Below are positions 11,337 to 23,100 of a stretch of 64,000 nt of DNA, piece after piece. Each line of letters opens with the position of its first letter. Position 1 is the first letter of the stretch. Under the pieces are notes generated by a model, which made no database searches, was not told where the DNA came from, and was given only the letters and a program-made list of their open reading frames with translations. Both the position numbers and the translations under genes were made by a program. Where the stretch lies: positions 80,629,551-80,693,550 of the forward strand of contig CM045761.1 of NCBI GenBank assembly GCA_025200525.1. Reading direction: 5' to 3'. The DNA comes from Camellia lanceoleosa (taxonomy: Eukaryota > Streptophyta > Magnoliopsida > Ericales > Theaceae).

Positions 11337-13423
11337 TCAATCTTCATCAAACTTCATCAACAATGGGTAACTCAGGAGCAATTTCAGCAATCTGGTCCAG
11401 GCCATCTGTGGGAGGAAAAGTAGAGGAAGCTCCAACTTCCTGAGAAGTAGGAGCCACCTTAACCACATCTCCCATGGCTTCGGCCTCCAGGGTCTGAACC
11501 CCTTCAGCATCCACCGTTTCAGTGGCAACATTCATGCTCTGTGTTTTGCTTGCAGCTTCATCTTCTGGAGAAACATTGTCTGGTTCTGATAGAACAACAG
11601 GAGTGGAAACAATCTTCGAACCCACAGGCCTCGATGGAACAGGGATATCTGCATACAGGGAAGAGCCTTCAGGAACCGTCGCTGCGACCAAAGCACTTGT
11701 CCAGCCCCTTACAAAAAGCTTATCCGCGACATCGAATCTCCTCCTTATGCGCCCGGCTTCATCCCAGCCTTGTTGCCAGTGCTTGGCCTCCGGTAGCGAT
11801 CGCTCGGCGGCCATCCACGGCAATAACGGCCTCGGTTCGGCAACCTTCCCTCGGTGAGCACGAGTTCCAATAGCAGTTTCCTTCGATTGTTCGTGAAGCA
11901 ACAATCTTGTTCAGACGAAAAGCCTCTCTCTCGGATTCGGCGTCCCTCCTTTTGATTCGGGTTCATCGTCGGCCTCTCCACATTCAATCGACCTCGGCCG
12001 CGGCCTTTTCGGCTCTTGGCCGGGTGATGGGCGGATGCATCCTCTGGATACTGCGCAAGAGCGACAAAAACTTAGAAAGAAGAAAGACCTCGGTGCAACA
12101 ATGAAGTAAAAAAAAAAAAAGAAAAAAGAACACTTACGGTCATCATCTGAAGTGTCCCCTTCAAAATTGGAATATCACGGGGCCCATTATGGTGGCCATG
12201 TCAGCCGCATCAACGAAATTTGGTCAAATCAAAAGCAAAATCTGGTGAAAGCGACAGCAGTCTGAAGTGGAAATGGGCACGCCTCATGAGATATCGGTGG
12301 CTCCACTTCTCAAAATTCTCATCCTCAACAGAATCCTGAAGGGCTTCCCCCACCACTGCCTTGCCAGTCTCCCTCCTCCTCTTTTTTGCTCGTTCAGCAA
12401 TTGAAGCCGAGGGCTCGATAGCGATTCTTGAAGTGCAGGAAGCCCGATCTCCATCTTCACCTCCATCGAGACTCTTGATTCGGCCTTCTCTGGAGGGTCG
12501 TGAAGTACTGAGGCTCAAGGCCTCGGCCTCGAGATCTACCAATACTCTCCTTTTAGCCATAGACCCGCTCCTGCTGGCCCAGGGGCGGAGGCGCTCCTCG
12601 AAAAAGCATCCTGACTCCTCGGCGGCTTGAGACCAAGGGTGGAGGCGTGTCGATCTCATGTCGAGAATCTAGCGAGGCGGTGACAAGCCTCGCTTTCTTC
12701 GGCATAACAGAACGATAAGTAGACTGGTAGTCCAACAACTCTGGCGCAGACCTTTTCTTGTATCTCAAAGCAGCCTTGATGGCCTCAGCATTTTCCCGGT
12801 TCGGTCTCCGCTGGAAGCGGGAAGACTCTGCAAAGAGGAGGTAACTTATCAGAGCAATATTCAGAATAAAGGGAGGAATACCAAAGGCACCAAAAAGAGA
12901 GATTCAGACCTGGGTAGCCATCTCTCTGCGGCATCCGTTCGGACTGGAACTCGGTCCCAGCAGGAAACTCCCAATTCCCACCGACTTGCAAGAAATCATC
13001 ATTGTGTTTATCTGAATCGGGCAGACCGGTGACCAAGTGACAATCAGCAGAACGGACGCGCAGGTAGTACGTACTATGATCCTTATTGTGAGAAAGGGTG
13101 TAACAACCCAAAATATCCCATATGTCGATTCAAGCCTAACCTTTGTTGAGCGAAACACCGCATACGACACGAAAGAGATTCACGGACACTTGCATTGGAG
13201 TCAACTGAACTTGGTGGAGGAAGCGGCGCACCAATGGGTCGAGAGGAAACCGAACCCCTCCCTCAACTATCGCAGCGACAGGGAAGGCGACGGTGTTCCT
13301 CGTGCCCATGCGCTTGGCATCCGCCTTCGCCAATGAGAGGGTCACATCATGAGGAATGTTGTAATCTAAACGGAACATGGCCATGGCCTCTGGGGTATCG
13401 ACTAAGGAACGAAACTTCCCCAT
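11337..13423 (-). pseudogene. Gypsy-1 antisense gene (Transposase_28-type), three exons
   Basis: The gene runs opposite to the element. The first exon (13423 to about 12910) starts MGKFRSLVDTPEAMAMF and contains DYNIPHDVTLSL and AIVEGGVRFPLDPLVRRFLH. This is the N-terminal domain I know as PF04195, 'putative gypsy type transposon'. Intron 1 fits 12909-12828 (CCCAG|GTCTG to TTTGCAG|AGTC, 82 bp). Intron 2 fits 12137-12051 (GACC|GTAAGT to GCGCAG|TATC, 87 bp). Exon 3 encodes an acidic, Ala/Pro/Ser-rich tail. A stop near 13136 and frame breaks show decay. The Gypsy-2 copy has matching structure. The function of this family is unknown. Confidence 0.65.
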
Positions 13424-13914
13424 TCAACCGACCTAAAAGGGCGAAGAGGATTGAGATAACGGGATACTAGGCATAAGCGACAAAGCGTGCAGACGGACGA
13501 TTAGAACGAGAGGAAGAAGAAGAGTAATGAGAAAACTTACAAAAGCAAGATCGGCGTTGAAGAAGATTGAAGCGAGCACCGGAATCGGCACGGAGGGCGG
13601 GAAGAGTCTCTCTCTCCTCTCTATCTTTATCTTTCTTTGAAATGCACTAGAAGAATGAGAGAATCAAATCAAGGGATTTGAAGTGATATCTCGAGCATTA
13701 ATGACCTCGATCGGCGTGCTAGCATGCAAATCACGATCTTGATCTGAAGTCGACGCATTATCTCTGCCGCCTATGGCACATTGCCACGTGGCATTTGAAA
13801 GACGCATCACGAGGAACTTGTGTCGATTGAACCGTCACCAAAGCCGAGCGGGAGGGAGCCAAGCGGCTGACGCTTGGAAGACAGAACCATAGCTCCACCA
13901 AGGGAACCTTAGCG

Positions 13915-13929
13915 CGAGCTAGGGGCAAA
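13915..13929 (+). promoter_or_regulatory. Gypsy-1 polypurine tract
   Basis: The sequence GAGCTAGGGGCAAA directly precedes the 3' LTR; AGGGGCAA is the purine core. Gypsy-2 has a related GGGGCAAT at the same place. Confidence 0.7.
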
Positions 13930-14698
13930 TGAAGGGGCTAAATGCAAAATGGGTTAGGTCCAAGCCTTGGGCGGCCCAATCTCCTAAAGCCCAAATCCTA
14001 GGCTGGCGGATAAGTACATGGACGGTCAGTTGAGCCCAATCTCACGATCAGCCCACCCAAGTCCTCAAGCACTTGGGCGACACTGCGATGGAAAGAGCCG
14101 GCCATGACCTTTGGGTGGGCAGTGCGGACGAAGAATGTGGGCGAGCAGATAACCAGACCCATCTTCACGGTATAAGCACGGAAAAGGGCCGGCGAGGCCG
14201 TCATTACGAGCGAAGTATATGGGTAAGTGGAGAAACCTAACAAGGAAGCGTGGGATCTGTGAATGCATGCATGCGGGTTGCCACCTCAGCTGGTCCCCTA
14301 TACCACAAATCACGGAAGTTGTTGAGCAAAAGGAATGTGGTTAGTTATGAGCATGCTTACAATGAGAATAGGCAATCATTGACAACTACCAAGTGGTCCC
14401 CCCACCTGGAGCAAGGCTGGAAGGACACCTGGCAGCACCTTTACCTCATGAACTCACCTTGAGAAGCAAGTAAGGAACACTATACGTACAAGATGAACTT
14501 CACATTGAAGGTAACTGAACAGTCCCGATTTCACCCACACTTAACATACTTCTCTTCTCCGATCACTAATTCCCACACCGGAGGGGTTATCAAACCAACC
14601 GGTAAGGCGGCTCTAACAGTGCTTCTGTGGCGAGTCAGTTCTGAGCCAGTCCGGTGAGTCACGAGCCGATCCACTTTCATCTAGTCACGGAAGACGCA
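13930..14698 (+). repeat. Gypsy-1 3' LTR
   Basis: It repeats 4055-4823 from TGAAGGGGCTAAATGC to the CA at 14697-14698. It differs by many small changes, so the insertion is not recent. Confidence 0.85.
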
Positions 14699-15226
14699 TA
14701 AAGAATAACCACTTAAAGAGTTATAATCCAGTGTATCACCATATGATCTTGATCATATATAAATACTAATATTCTCATGCATACAGGTATCTCTCAATTT
14801 AAACCATCAATTGGTATAATAGTAACAAACTAGAGATTCAAACATCTATAACAGACTTTAACTGCTATTGTTCATTATAGCTAGAAAAACCCACTGACTA
14901 ATCAAATTACATAAATCATGAAATTACATAAACCATGTGAAAGTAGAAAAAACACAAATAATTTTGTCTATCATTAATTAAACTGCAATCTATCAATCTA
15001 TCATATTATATTCTGTATATAAAACAGAAATAGATCTAACTTGTCATAACCCATTAGTAAAACCACAAATTCAAAAAATGATCCCATTAATAGTATGTTG
15101 CAACCAATCATACAAAGTCAAATCATACTATTCATTCATAAACAAATAACATCGAAATCATCAAAATGAAGATGAATGAAAGCCATATTTGAATCAATTA
15201 TATTTTCCAAAAACCATAAATAGGAT
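14699..15226 (-). other. Copia-1 5' leader, no coding sequence
   Basis: This AT-rich stretch lies between the Gypsy-1 insertion and the Copia-1 5' LTR. By position it is the untranslated leader that would precede gag. I see no Gag similarity. Confidence 0.5.
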
Positions 15227-15243
15227 CGAATCTGTCTTAAGAT
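15227..15243 (-). promoter_or_regulatory. Copia-1 atypical primer-binding position, complementary to its own LTR
   Basis: Read on the minus strand, the 5' LTR ends ...AAACA and is followed by AT and then CTTAAGACAGATTCG. A plant copia element would normally have TGGTATCAGAGC here, complementary to initiator tRNA-Met. The 15 bases are instead the exact complement of CGAATCTGTCTTAAG inside the element's own LTR (728-742; one mismatch in the other LTR copy at 15409-15423). See the first finding. Confidence 0.6.
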
Positions 15244-15754
15244 TGTTTGAAAAATAGTACCAAACTATATGGAAAATATAATTTAAAAATATGTAAACGA
15301 TTTTTTGGCCAAAATCAAAACTGAAATAAATCGACATAATAATGTGATAAAACTTTACAGTACATGAATCGATAAAACCTGATCAAGTCGAGTGTGTGAC
15401 ACTCTTTCCTTAAGAAAGATTCGTCCTCCTATCAGTGCTTAGGATTCAATGGCGTCTATCTCTCAAGATACAACGATCAATGTCTTGCACTAACAACACT
15501 ACTATTGCAAGCCTAGCTAATTTCGTTGTGCATGTACTCTCTTTTTTGAAAAATTAGACTCAAGAAAATATAAAGAACCAATGCAAAGATAAAAGAGAAA
15601 AATGACTAATTCTCTATACAAATTGAAGTGAGGGAGATGAAATTTATAAACTTTTATGAGATTCTTTGAAAAGGTTATGACTTTTCAAAATGACACACTT
15701 TCCAACTCAAACGACATAACTATTAGAGTAAATTCAAATTCAAATTTTCCAACA
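15244..15754 (-). repeat. Copia-1 5' LTR
   Basis: It aligns with 565-1072 along its length. It ends (plus strand) TTTTCCAACA and is then flanked by agtag, near-identical to the ggtag before the other LTR. Confidence 0.9.
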
Positions 15755-16277
15755 AGTAGATGGATATGAATTCAACTTGCTTGACTTTTTACAGTGGGGT
15801 GATAATTTGTAAACAGGAAAAAGCTTGACATTGTATTAAAAAAAAACAAAAACAAAGTGAAGAGAACATTCAAACATTCCCTTGAATTTTAGTTGGGTTA
15901 GGTACCTAAGTCTACCACAACCAAACAAAAAAAACCTTATAGATTGGGCATCAAAATGCTTCTAATGACTCAGCTTTAAGAACATGCCGCCTTATTGCCA
16001 GAGCACCAAACGGGAATGAATGAGCATGAGCTCACAATTGAAGGAAGTTTCATTAACAGCTTCGTTGTCATAATAATTTGGAATCATCTCCCTCCTATAA
16101 TTATAAACTTTTACCATTATTTTTAGTTATATAAACCAAAATTTATAATCTCAAATATATATATTAGTTGTGAATGAAAACCTGATAGGTTTGAAATTTT
16201 ACATCTAATTAAAAAAAAAAAAAAATTAAAATAATAGAAAAGATGAGTTGAATTTCAAAACTGTTGGCCATTATTTA
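15755..16277. other. Intergenic sequence, weak hint of an old exon
   Basis: It is mostly AT-rich. A less AT-rich block at about 15960-16075 has a short open stretch on the minus strand (AHAHSFPFGALAIRRHVLK) that I cannot assign to a family. I do not call a gene. Confidence 0.3.
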
Positions 16278-16500
16278 GGCCTCGTTTTGGGAATAGATTA
16301 TTTTAATATTTTTTTATTAAAATATAAGGTAAAAAAGAAAGTATGTTTTAGATGATGTTTTAATTTTTTATGAAAATATATACAAAAAGTAGAAAGAAAA
16401 TGGCATATTTAACTTTTTTGTTTTATGTAATTTGTTGGTTTCTTAGTTTTTTTGATGACTCTAATTTTTAAACTAAAAAGTGACGTTCCCAAACGAGACA
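16278..16500. mobile_element. Tourist-like MITE (degenerate)
   Basis: The ends GGCCTCGTTTTGGGAA and TTCCCAAACGAGACAT are inverted repeats. The left flank is TTA, and the right flank reads TAA, so the duplication is imperfect. The interior is AT-rich and non-coding. Confidence 0.5.
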
Positions 16501-16628
16501 TAAACAGTATGAGCATTCTTAAAAAGAAAAAAAATGATAAATTATAATAGTTTAATATGAATGATACTGCAGCCTTCATATGTATTCATTTTAATGTTTT
16601 TTTATTCCAATTCATGCAATCTTCAAGT

Positions 16629-17481
16629 TAGGGGTGCTCATGGTTCGGTTTTGAATGGTTCGTTTTGTGGTTTGGACCTGCCCGCATATGTACGGTTACA
16701 GAAAAATTGAACCCACAACCGTTCGCAGTGCGCATTGCGGTTTGTGCAGATAGAGTTTGTGGATGTGCAGGCAGTTTACAGATTGAACTTTTTTCTTTAA
16801 AATTTTATTTTTAGTCCTTTTTTTTTTTTTTTTTTTTTTTTTCTCATTTTGTAAATTTATTTTGGAACCTTTTCCCTCCATTTTCTAAAATGCTTAACAT
16901 TAATAATTAATGAATTAAAACTTATAAAATTAAAAACACAACAAAATCAATTCCTAACACAACCAAATTATTCAAAATTCTAAACTTTTAAATAAAATAA
17001 TAAATTAACACAAGTATATTTTTCAAAATCCTAAACTAAATTATCAAAATCATTCACTACCCAACAATACAATTAAAGTAAAATCATTCAAAATCCTAAA
17101 CTTACCTAAAAGTAATTCCTCATTAATTTTTACATTTATCCAAAATGCAATAATAAAATAACAATCAATTGTTGTCAAATTTCATCCAATTCAAACTCAT
17201 TAAATAAAATTAAAACAGTTTCAAACTCGCAAAATCCATCGTGAATCACATCCATGATTAGGGTTTGGTTTGTTGGGCAATAGGATAGGATGAATGAAAT
17301 TAAAGGCCTAGGGCGGGTTCTTGCGGGTGCAGGCAAAGCTTGCAACCCGCCCACAATCTGCAATAATATCATATTGCAAGTCACATTCGTCCGCATTGTG
17401 TTTGTGAAACTGCCCATTTGTATGCAGGTCAGTTCGGATTGGACGGGTTGGGTGATTCGAATAACCTTATGCCCAGTTCTA
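16629..17481. mobile_element. hAT-type MITE, family A copy 1
   Basis: It starts TAGGGGTG and ends in a worn complement (CAGTTCTA). It is flanked by CTTCAAGT and CTTCATGT, an 8-bp duplication with one mismatch, which is the hAT size. The interior matches the element at 40884-41571 from end to end (GGTTTTG..GGTTTGGACC near the left, ATAACCTTATGCCCA near the right). A poly-T run interrupts it near 16817. No transposase is encoded. Confidence 0.8.
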
Positions 17482-17538
17482 CTTCATGTATGTTGTAATA
17501 CCTCCAACTCAATGAACCATAATAAATAATTATAAACA

Positions 17539-17594
17539 AAAGAAGAAGAAGAAGAAGAAGAAGAAGAAGAAGAAGAAGAAGAAGAAGAAGAAGG
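17539..17594 (+). repeat. (GAA)n microsatellite
   Basis: About 18 uninterrupted AAG/GAA units precede an AAGGAG end. Confidence 0.97.
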
Positions 17595-18601
17595 AGAAAA
17601 TACTTAAAAAATTAAAACACTATTATATACAGAATTTTGTGACGAATTGGCGACTTAGCAACGAGGAAATGGCACCCCTTGATGTTGAAAAGTTTCCTAT
17701 ATTGTAATTACCATCATACATTAGCATTGTACTTGGTAGATTCAAAAATATTAATTGCTTCACTGCTGTGGCAAAAACTTTGCTCTTTTTTTTTTTCCTC
17801 AATAATGATACATTTATAACTTTTTTTATAGACGAATTTTGCATACACGCTTGACAAAAAGTGTGAATAAATTGCACATTTTCATTGATTAGAATAGTGA
17901 TATCTTCCACTTAAGTCCATCACGTTTTAAACAAAATCCATTACATTATATTAATCAATTAAAAAATGTGTTTTCTTTATATATATGGTCATGTGTAAGC
18001 AAAATTATTTTTCATATCAGTCATGAAATATGATAATTGTAATATTATTAACTTTTTTTTTTTTGTTAACATAATGCTTGTTTGCCCTTTGTCTAAAGAA
18101 TTTGAGTCAACGAAGGAATTATATCATTGTCATCATGCTAATGCAAATTTATTACCTTTTTAATCTAATCTAGATTTGCAATAAATGGGGTTCATGGAAT
18201 ACTTACTTTCATTTAATGTTCATGATCACCAAAATCACTTTTAGAAAGATTTGTTTAGGGGTAATTATGGATATTTAGGAGCACTACTTGATATTCTTTA
18301 TGAAAAATAAAAATTCTATATGAATTGTTAGTTAGTATATCATTACTCATTGTTTATTGGAAAATGTATTCATAAATTTTATTTTGAGAAATAGTGATAT
18401 GTTTAGTCATATCTATAAATTTCATCTACAGGAATGGTGATCTATTTAATCCTAAAATTTTTCTTATAAACCAATTAATCTCATTAATTTTGAAAAAATA
18501 TTCTTTGAAAATTGAGTTTACTATTATATCCTTATTTTCATTATTATTATTTTATTTTTATTTTATTTTTTTTGCTGCACGGAAAAGGTAAAATACACAA
18601 C
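17595..18601. other. AT-rich intergenic sequence, nothing recognised
   Basis: It shows homopolymer T and A runs and short frames only. I recognise no element ends or coding similarity. Confidence 0.55.
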
Positions 18602-19450
18602 CTGATATGAGAATTTTTTTTAGTTAGAAAGTTCGAAATGTAGGAATTTTCAAACATTTCAAAAAGAGTACAAAAATCCCTTACTAAGCTTTAGATAAAT
18701 GTATAATTTCAAATTGTGGGATGTTGATTGGGAATAACTTGAAACGTGAGATTTTTTAAACATTTCAAAAGTAGTACAAAAATCTCTTAGTATGTTTTGG
18801 GCAAATGTGTAATTTCAAATGGTGGGATTTTGATTTAGAATGGCTTTAAATGTGGTAATTTCAAACCGTGGGGTTTTGATTCAGAAAGGCTAAAAATGTG
18901 AAAATTTTCAAACATTCCAAAAAAAGTACAAAAATCCCTTAGTGAGTTTTGGATAAATGTGTGATTTCGAACTATGGGGTTTGGAATAGCTTGAAATGTG
19001 AAATTTTTTAAACATTTCAAAAAAGTACAAAAATCCCTTAGGCTCAATTTGGTTAGATAGATAATATAAGAAACTGAAAGAAAATGATTTTTTTTTTTTT
19101 TTTTTTATGTGTTTGTTTAGATAAAGAGTCCTAGAAAGTAATGAAAACTAAAGTTTCTAATACACTCAAATTAGCTTGTTAGTTGGCTATCAAATTCTTG
19201 TAAAATATATAGGGAAATTTATTTTTCCCACAAATCTTGACAAGGTTTATTTTATTTTGTTTTTGTTTTTGTTTTTTTTTTTAATCCATACTTTTTTTTC
19301 TAAACAAACAGAACTTTAGGTAAATGTGTAACTTCAAATTGTGGGATTTTGATTTGGAACAACTTGAAATGTGAAAATTTTTAAACATTTCAAAAAGAAT
19401 ATAAAAATTTCTTAGTAAATTTTGGACAAATATATAATTTCAAAATGTTG
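18602..19450. repeat. Degenerate minisatellite, about 100-110-bp unit
   Basis: The unit contains AAACATTTCAAAAAGAGTAC, AAAAATCCCTTAGT, AAATGTGTAATTTCAAATTG and GGGATTTTGATT. Copies start near 18651, 18757, 18908 and 19010, with another after the MITE near 19380. Spacing varies because of a partial duplication at about 18841-18890. Confidence 0.85.
19041..19315. mobile_element. Small MITE inserted in the minisatellite
   Basis: Minisatellite wording breaks off at CCCTTA and resumes at TTAGGTAAATG. The insert starts GGCTCAATTTGGTTAG and ends CTAAACAAACAGAACT, which are imperfect inverted repeats. TTA on both sides fits a PIF/Harbinger (Tourist-like) insertion. Confidence 0.6.
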
Positions 19451-19659
19451 AGATTTTAGTCATTTATTGGTATTAATTAGTATCCACAAGTGTAAATTGT
19501 AGAATTATACGGTCATTTCCACGTAAATAGGACTATTGAGTTCATTAAATTATTTGGAAAACTTGTGAGATTAATTGGTACTTTTCCCTTTTAGTTTATT
19601 CAAAATCATTAAAGAGTGAATAAGAAATTGACTTTATAGATCAACACCTATACTTTGGT

Positions 19660-19840
19660 TGAAGAATGGCAAATATTTTTGTGGAGAAAATTATATAAAA
19701 TATTTTATTTAATTTTTTGAAAAATGGTAAATATTGTTGGGAGAAAATTATATAAATATTTTCTTTAATTTTCAGAGAATGGTAAATATATTAGTTGGAG
19801 AAAATTATGTAAAATATTTAATTTAATTTTTTGCAGTAAG
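19660..19840. repeat. Three imperfect tandem copies of about 60 bp
   Basis: Each copy reads AATGGTAAATAT, then GGAGAAAATTATATAAA, then a T-rich TTTAATTTTT. The copies lie near 19664, 19724 and 19778. Confidence 0.75.
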
Positions 19841-20149
19841 AAGAAAATATATTTGTTACCATTTTTCCAACAACAGATGCGTCTATATTCACATCTTCTT
19901 ACATGAGTGTAACTGTTGTAAATAATCATCAATCCGCCTATAGATATGTTTCTTATCATCCTGATTCATTAACTAGATTTTCCTATATTCCAAGAGACAT
20001 GCGTCCATTAATTTTATGGCACAGTAACGAGAAACAAATTATTTTTTAAGTAGATAGTGTCGAACTCTAATTTTGATCATTTTTTGTATTGCAAGTTTGC
20101 ATTTATTTTTTAGTACAAATTTTTTTTTTTGGTTAAATAAATACAATAT
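19841..20149. other. AT-rich spacer before Gypsy-2
   Basis: No feature is recognised. The last five bases before the LTR (20145-20149, aatat) are the left target-site duplication of Gypsy-2. Confidence 0.6.
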
Positions 20150-23100
20150 TGTACGGGGGTGAAATATCCTCTGCTTTCCGTACTTCTTGGACTCCGAGCT
20201 TCTTGTGACGGTGTCTAACCTGGCAACACAGAAACGGTGAGCTGCCCGGCGATGGTTTGCCGGATAGACCCTCCAACGATCAAGTCAGATCACTTGAGGA
20301 AGAAGAAGGCTGTTAGAGAGAGAGTGTGTGTTTCAGATGGCGCAAATTGCTTACCTCTAACGTTCATCTTCCTTTCCTATTTCTAGGCTGGCCATGCAGC
20401 CTTAAGATTGTGAGCGCACTACCTCTGCTGTCCTTCCCTGGACAGGTGGCAGTGCTCGCCTCTCACCACCTTACGCATGTAAAGGCCTAGTCCTCCAACC
20501 AGTACACGCAGAACTGCCCAATGGTGTTGACGCATGCTTGGAGCAGATGTCCTCTCCCTCACACCATTGGCCCAGGTGGCTCATGTAACTGGAGTACCAC
20601 GACTGGCCTAGCCCTTGTGGAGAGTTGCCACCACAAGCAGTACAACCAAGCTGTGTCTCGCCAACCTATCCCTTGGGGAAGAAACGAAAGTCTGATTCTC
20701 ATGGCCAAGCTACTCTTGGTTGGTCCATTCTGGTTGATCGGCCGTGAGGCATATCTGCCTCCCCCCGTCCTACCTTCATTCTCGGTTATATAAGGTCCGT
20801 CCATCTCGGCTAACCGGTTAGAGGCATGCCGGTCCTCGCCCCGTAATCAGTCTAGCTCGGGCTACCCTTAGCTCGGTTGTCACACGTCACCGTGTGCCAC
20901 CTTAACGTCACGCAGCTCGGTTAGGCCTTAGATCGTGCCTGGTCAGCCAACCTCTTGATGTGCAAAAGCAGCCAAGGGCCTTGTCGGAGAAAACTTATTT
21001 CGGCCGTGCGGTTTGTCACGACCCGTGTTACCGTAGCTCGGCCGTACTAACCGGCGCAAATCTCCCCTCTCAATTGCCCCTTAATCCCAACCGAGCTAAT
21101 CGTGATTGGGGTTACCACCATGACCGAGCTAACGGTCACCGAGTTCTTGATGCCAGTAGAGTGTGATTGGCACCAAATCCGTTGCTGAGCTATCCCATTT
21201 GGTCGGCCATTGCCTCAGTAGTCTTGTCAAGGTCGTCTGCGTCTTGACAGCGCTCTCGATTGCCACATGGCCTCACGCCATTGGGTAAAAAAATTTGTCT
21301 TCAGCATAAAATTCAAGCGGCTGCCGTTTGGGTTTCCCTTTTTAAACATCACACGAAGGGTTACTATTGCCTCTTCACTGTTCATTTTCTCTTTCAAGCA
21401 AACCCTAGCCTCCAAGCTCCCCAATCCTCCATTTCAAGCCTCCATCTTCACATTCATCCATTCTCACCCCTGCAGAAGCCGTACCCAAGCTCGTGAGGCC
21501 TACTTTGCTTTGCATCTGCTCTTGGTGAGTTCTCTATCTCTTCATTGCATTTCCTGTTTCCGTTTCCTATACCTCCATATTTATTCTTCATTTTTGTGCT
21601 TGCGTTCTTGCTTGGAAATGCTAGGAACCTACCAATACCTCCTCCATGGGGTAGTATTGGCACACCTTAGGGCAAACTGGAACTGGAGGGGTGGATGGGG
21701 CCTTCGTGCCCCTGTTTCTCCTTAGTTTGAATGAATGAACCTTGAACTTAGGATGAACTGGATGAACACTAGACAGAACCGAGCTAAATGCTCATTTAAA
21801 TCCGTAAATCGGACTTAATCGAGCTAAAATTTGTTCGAGGTCTCCACTTGGGGCCTTGACCGAGCTGAACACTCAATTAGATTCGCAAATAGGACTGAAC
21901 CGGGCTATAACTCGTTCGAGTTTTCTTCTTGGGCCTTGACCGAGCCGAAAATAGAGAATCAGAACTGAACTAGGAAGGCCAAATTGGCCAAGTTGTCTAG
22001 CCGAGTTAGGGTCGAACCGGTCAAACACCCAAAAACCCTTCATCGAGCTAAAAAATCCACATTGAAGCCATGCAATTTATGCCGTGCTAACCTTTGAACT
22101 TGTTTCTTAACAATGCAGAACAAACTAGGACTGACCAGGCCAGTCTAGAATTATCACTGGTGGAGCTCAAAGTTCGAGCAAATACACCAAAATTTTTCAC
22201 CGAGATACAAATTAAATCACTGAATAAAACCGAGATAGATGGGGGAAGTACCGATTCATGGTGAGCTCGCCCGGTGCGCTAGCCGAGTTTCGTAGAGAGT
22301 ACAACATTCCAGACGATGTCATTTTAGAGCTGACCAAGAAGAGAGATACCCCTTGGGGTGACCTAGACCGGTGCCCCTTCATGGTCGTGTCCATAGTCGA
22401 AGGAAGACTTCGCTTCCCAGTCCAACCCTTGATCTGCAAATTTTTAAGGCAGACAAGGCTTTGTCAAACCCAAGTGTCGAACAACACATACAAGATAATA
22501 AACGGAGTCGTCGAGCTGAATAGGAGGCTCGGTCTGAATCTCAGTCTTGCTAAAATATTCCACCAGTACAGCCTTAGTAAAAATAAAGGTGGGTTTTGCT
22601 GGTATCTAAAAGTAAAGAAGGGCTGAGCAAAACTCATCGAGGGCAACCCGGACAAGGAGACCAATGATGACAACTTCTTGTGGGTGTCCGATAATTACGA
22701 GGACACCAAGGCGCCCATACCGGGCTGGTATATTAGGAAAGATTTTGGCAGTGCTGGTGAGTAGCTCGGCTAACCGCACTATTTTCTTTCTGCATGAGTC
22801 TCTCTATGTGCCAGTCTAACACTTCTTCTATTTGCAGAGTACAAGCACTTAGCGGAAGACTACCACCGGGCTAACCAAGAGGCCATAAAAGTCTTACTGC
22901 ACGATCCAGAAGAAGAAAGAGAGTCACCAAAGCTGCTCGGCTTTGAGCCGACCTACAACTACAAAGCGTCGCGCAAAAGCCGGGTTACCGACTTCCTTCG
23001 TGCTCCTTTCCCAGAACCTGACCCAAATCTTCCGCCGATTAGACTTGTTCCTCTCACTGCCAAGCAAGAAATGGCGAAAATCTAGGCAATCAAGTCCATG

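Larger units (their letters stand above)
4055..14698 (+). mobile_element. Gypsy-1: Tat-type Ty3/gypsy retrotransposon, decayed, with antisense gene
   Basis: Two LTRs of about 769 bp (4055-4823 and 13930-14698) bound an interior with remnants, in order, of gag, protease, RT, RNase H and integrase. These are followed by a 26-bp tandem array and an opposite-strand gene. This order, an RT ahead of integrase, marks Ty3/gypsy; the antisense gene after integrase marks the Tat lineage. A worn primer site follows the left LTR and a purine tract precedes the right one. Every coding region carries frameshifts and stops. Flanks gtaat and taaag do not form a clean duplication. It is nested inside Copia-1, so it inserted later. 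Confidence 0.9.
565..15754 (-). mobile_element. Copia-1: gutted Ty1/copia LTR retrotransposon, interrupted by Gypsy-1
   Basis: Two direct repeats of about 510 bp (565-1072 and 15244-15754) start with TG and end with CA. A polypurine tract lies beside the left copy, which makes it the 3' LTR of a minus-strand element. The interior keeps only a 5' leader (14699-15243), a short integrase C-terminal remnant and an RNase H tail with the 3' region. Gag, protease and RT are absent. Two host-gene fragments (2690-3690) and the whole of Gypsy-1 sit inside. The flanks ggtag and agtag match at four of five bases, consistent with an aged target-site duplication. It is also possible that the LTRs belong to two separate copies; the shared flank argues against that. 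Confidence 0.75.
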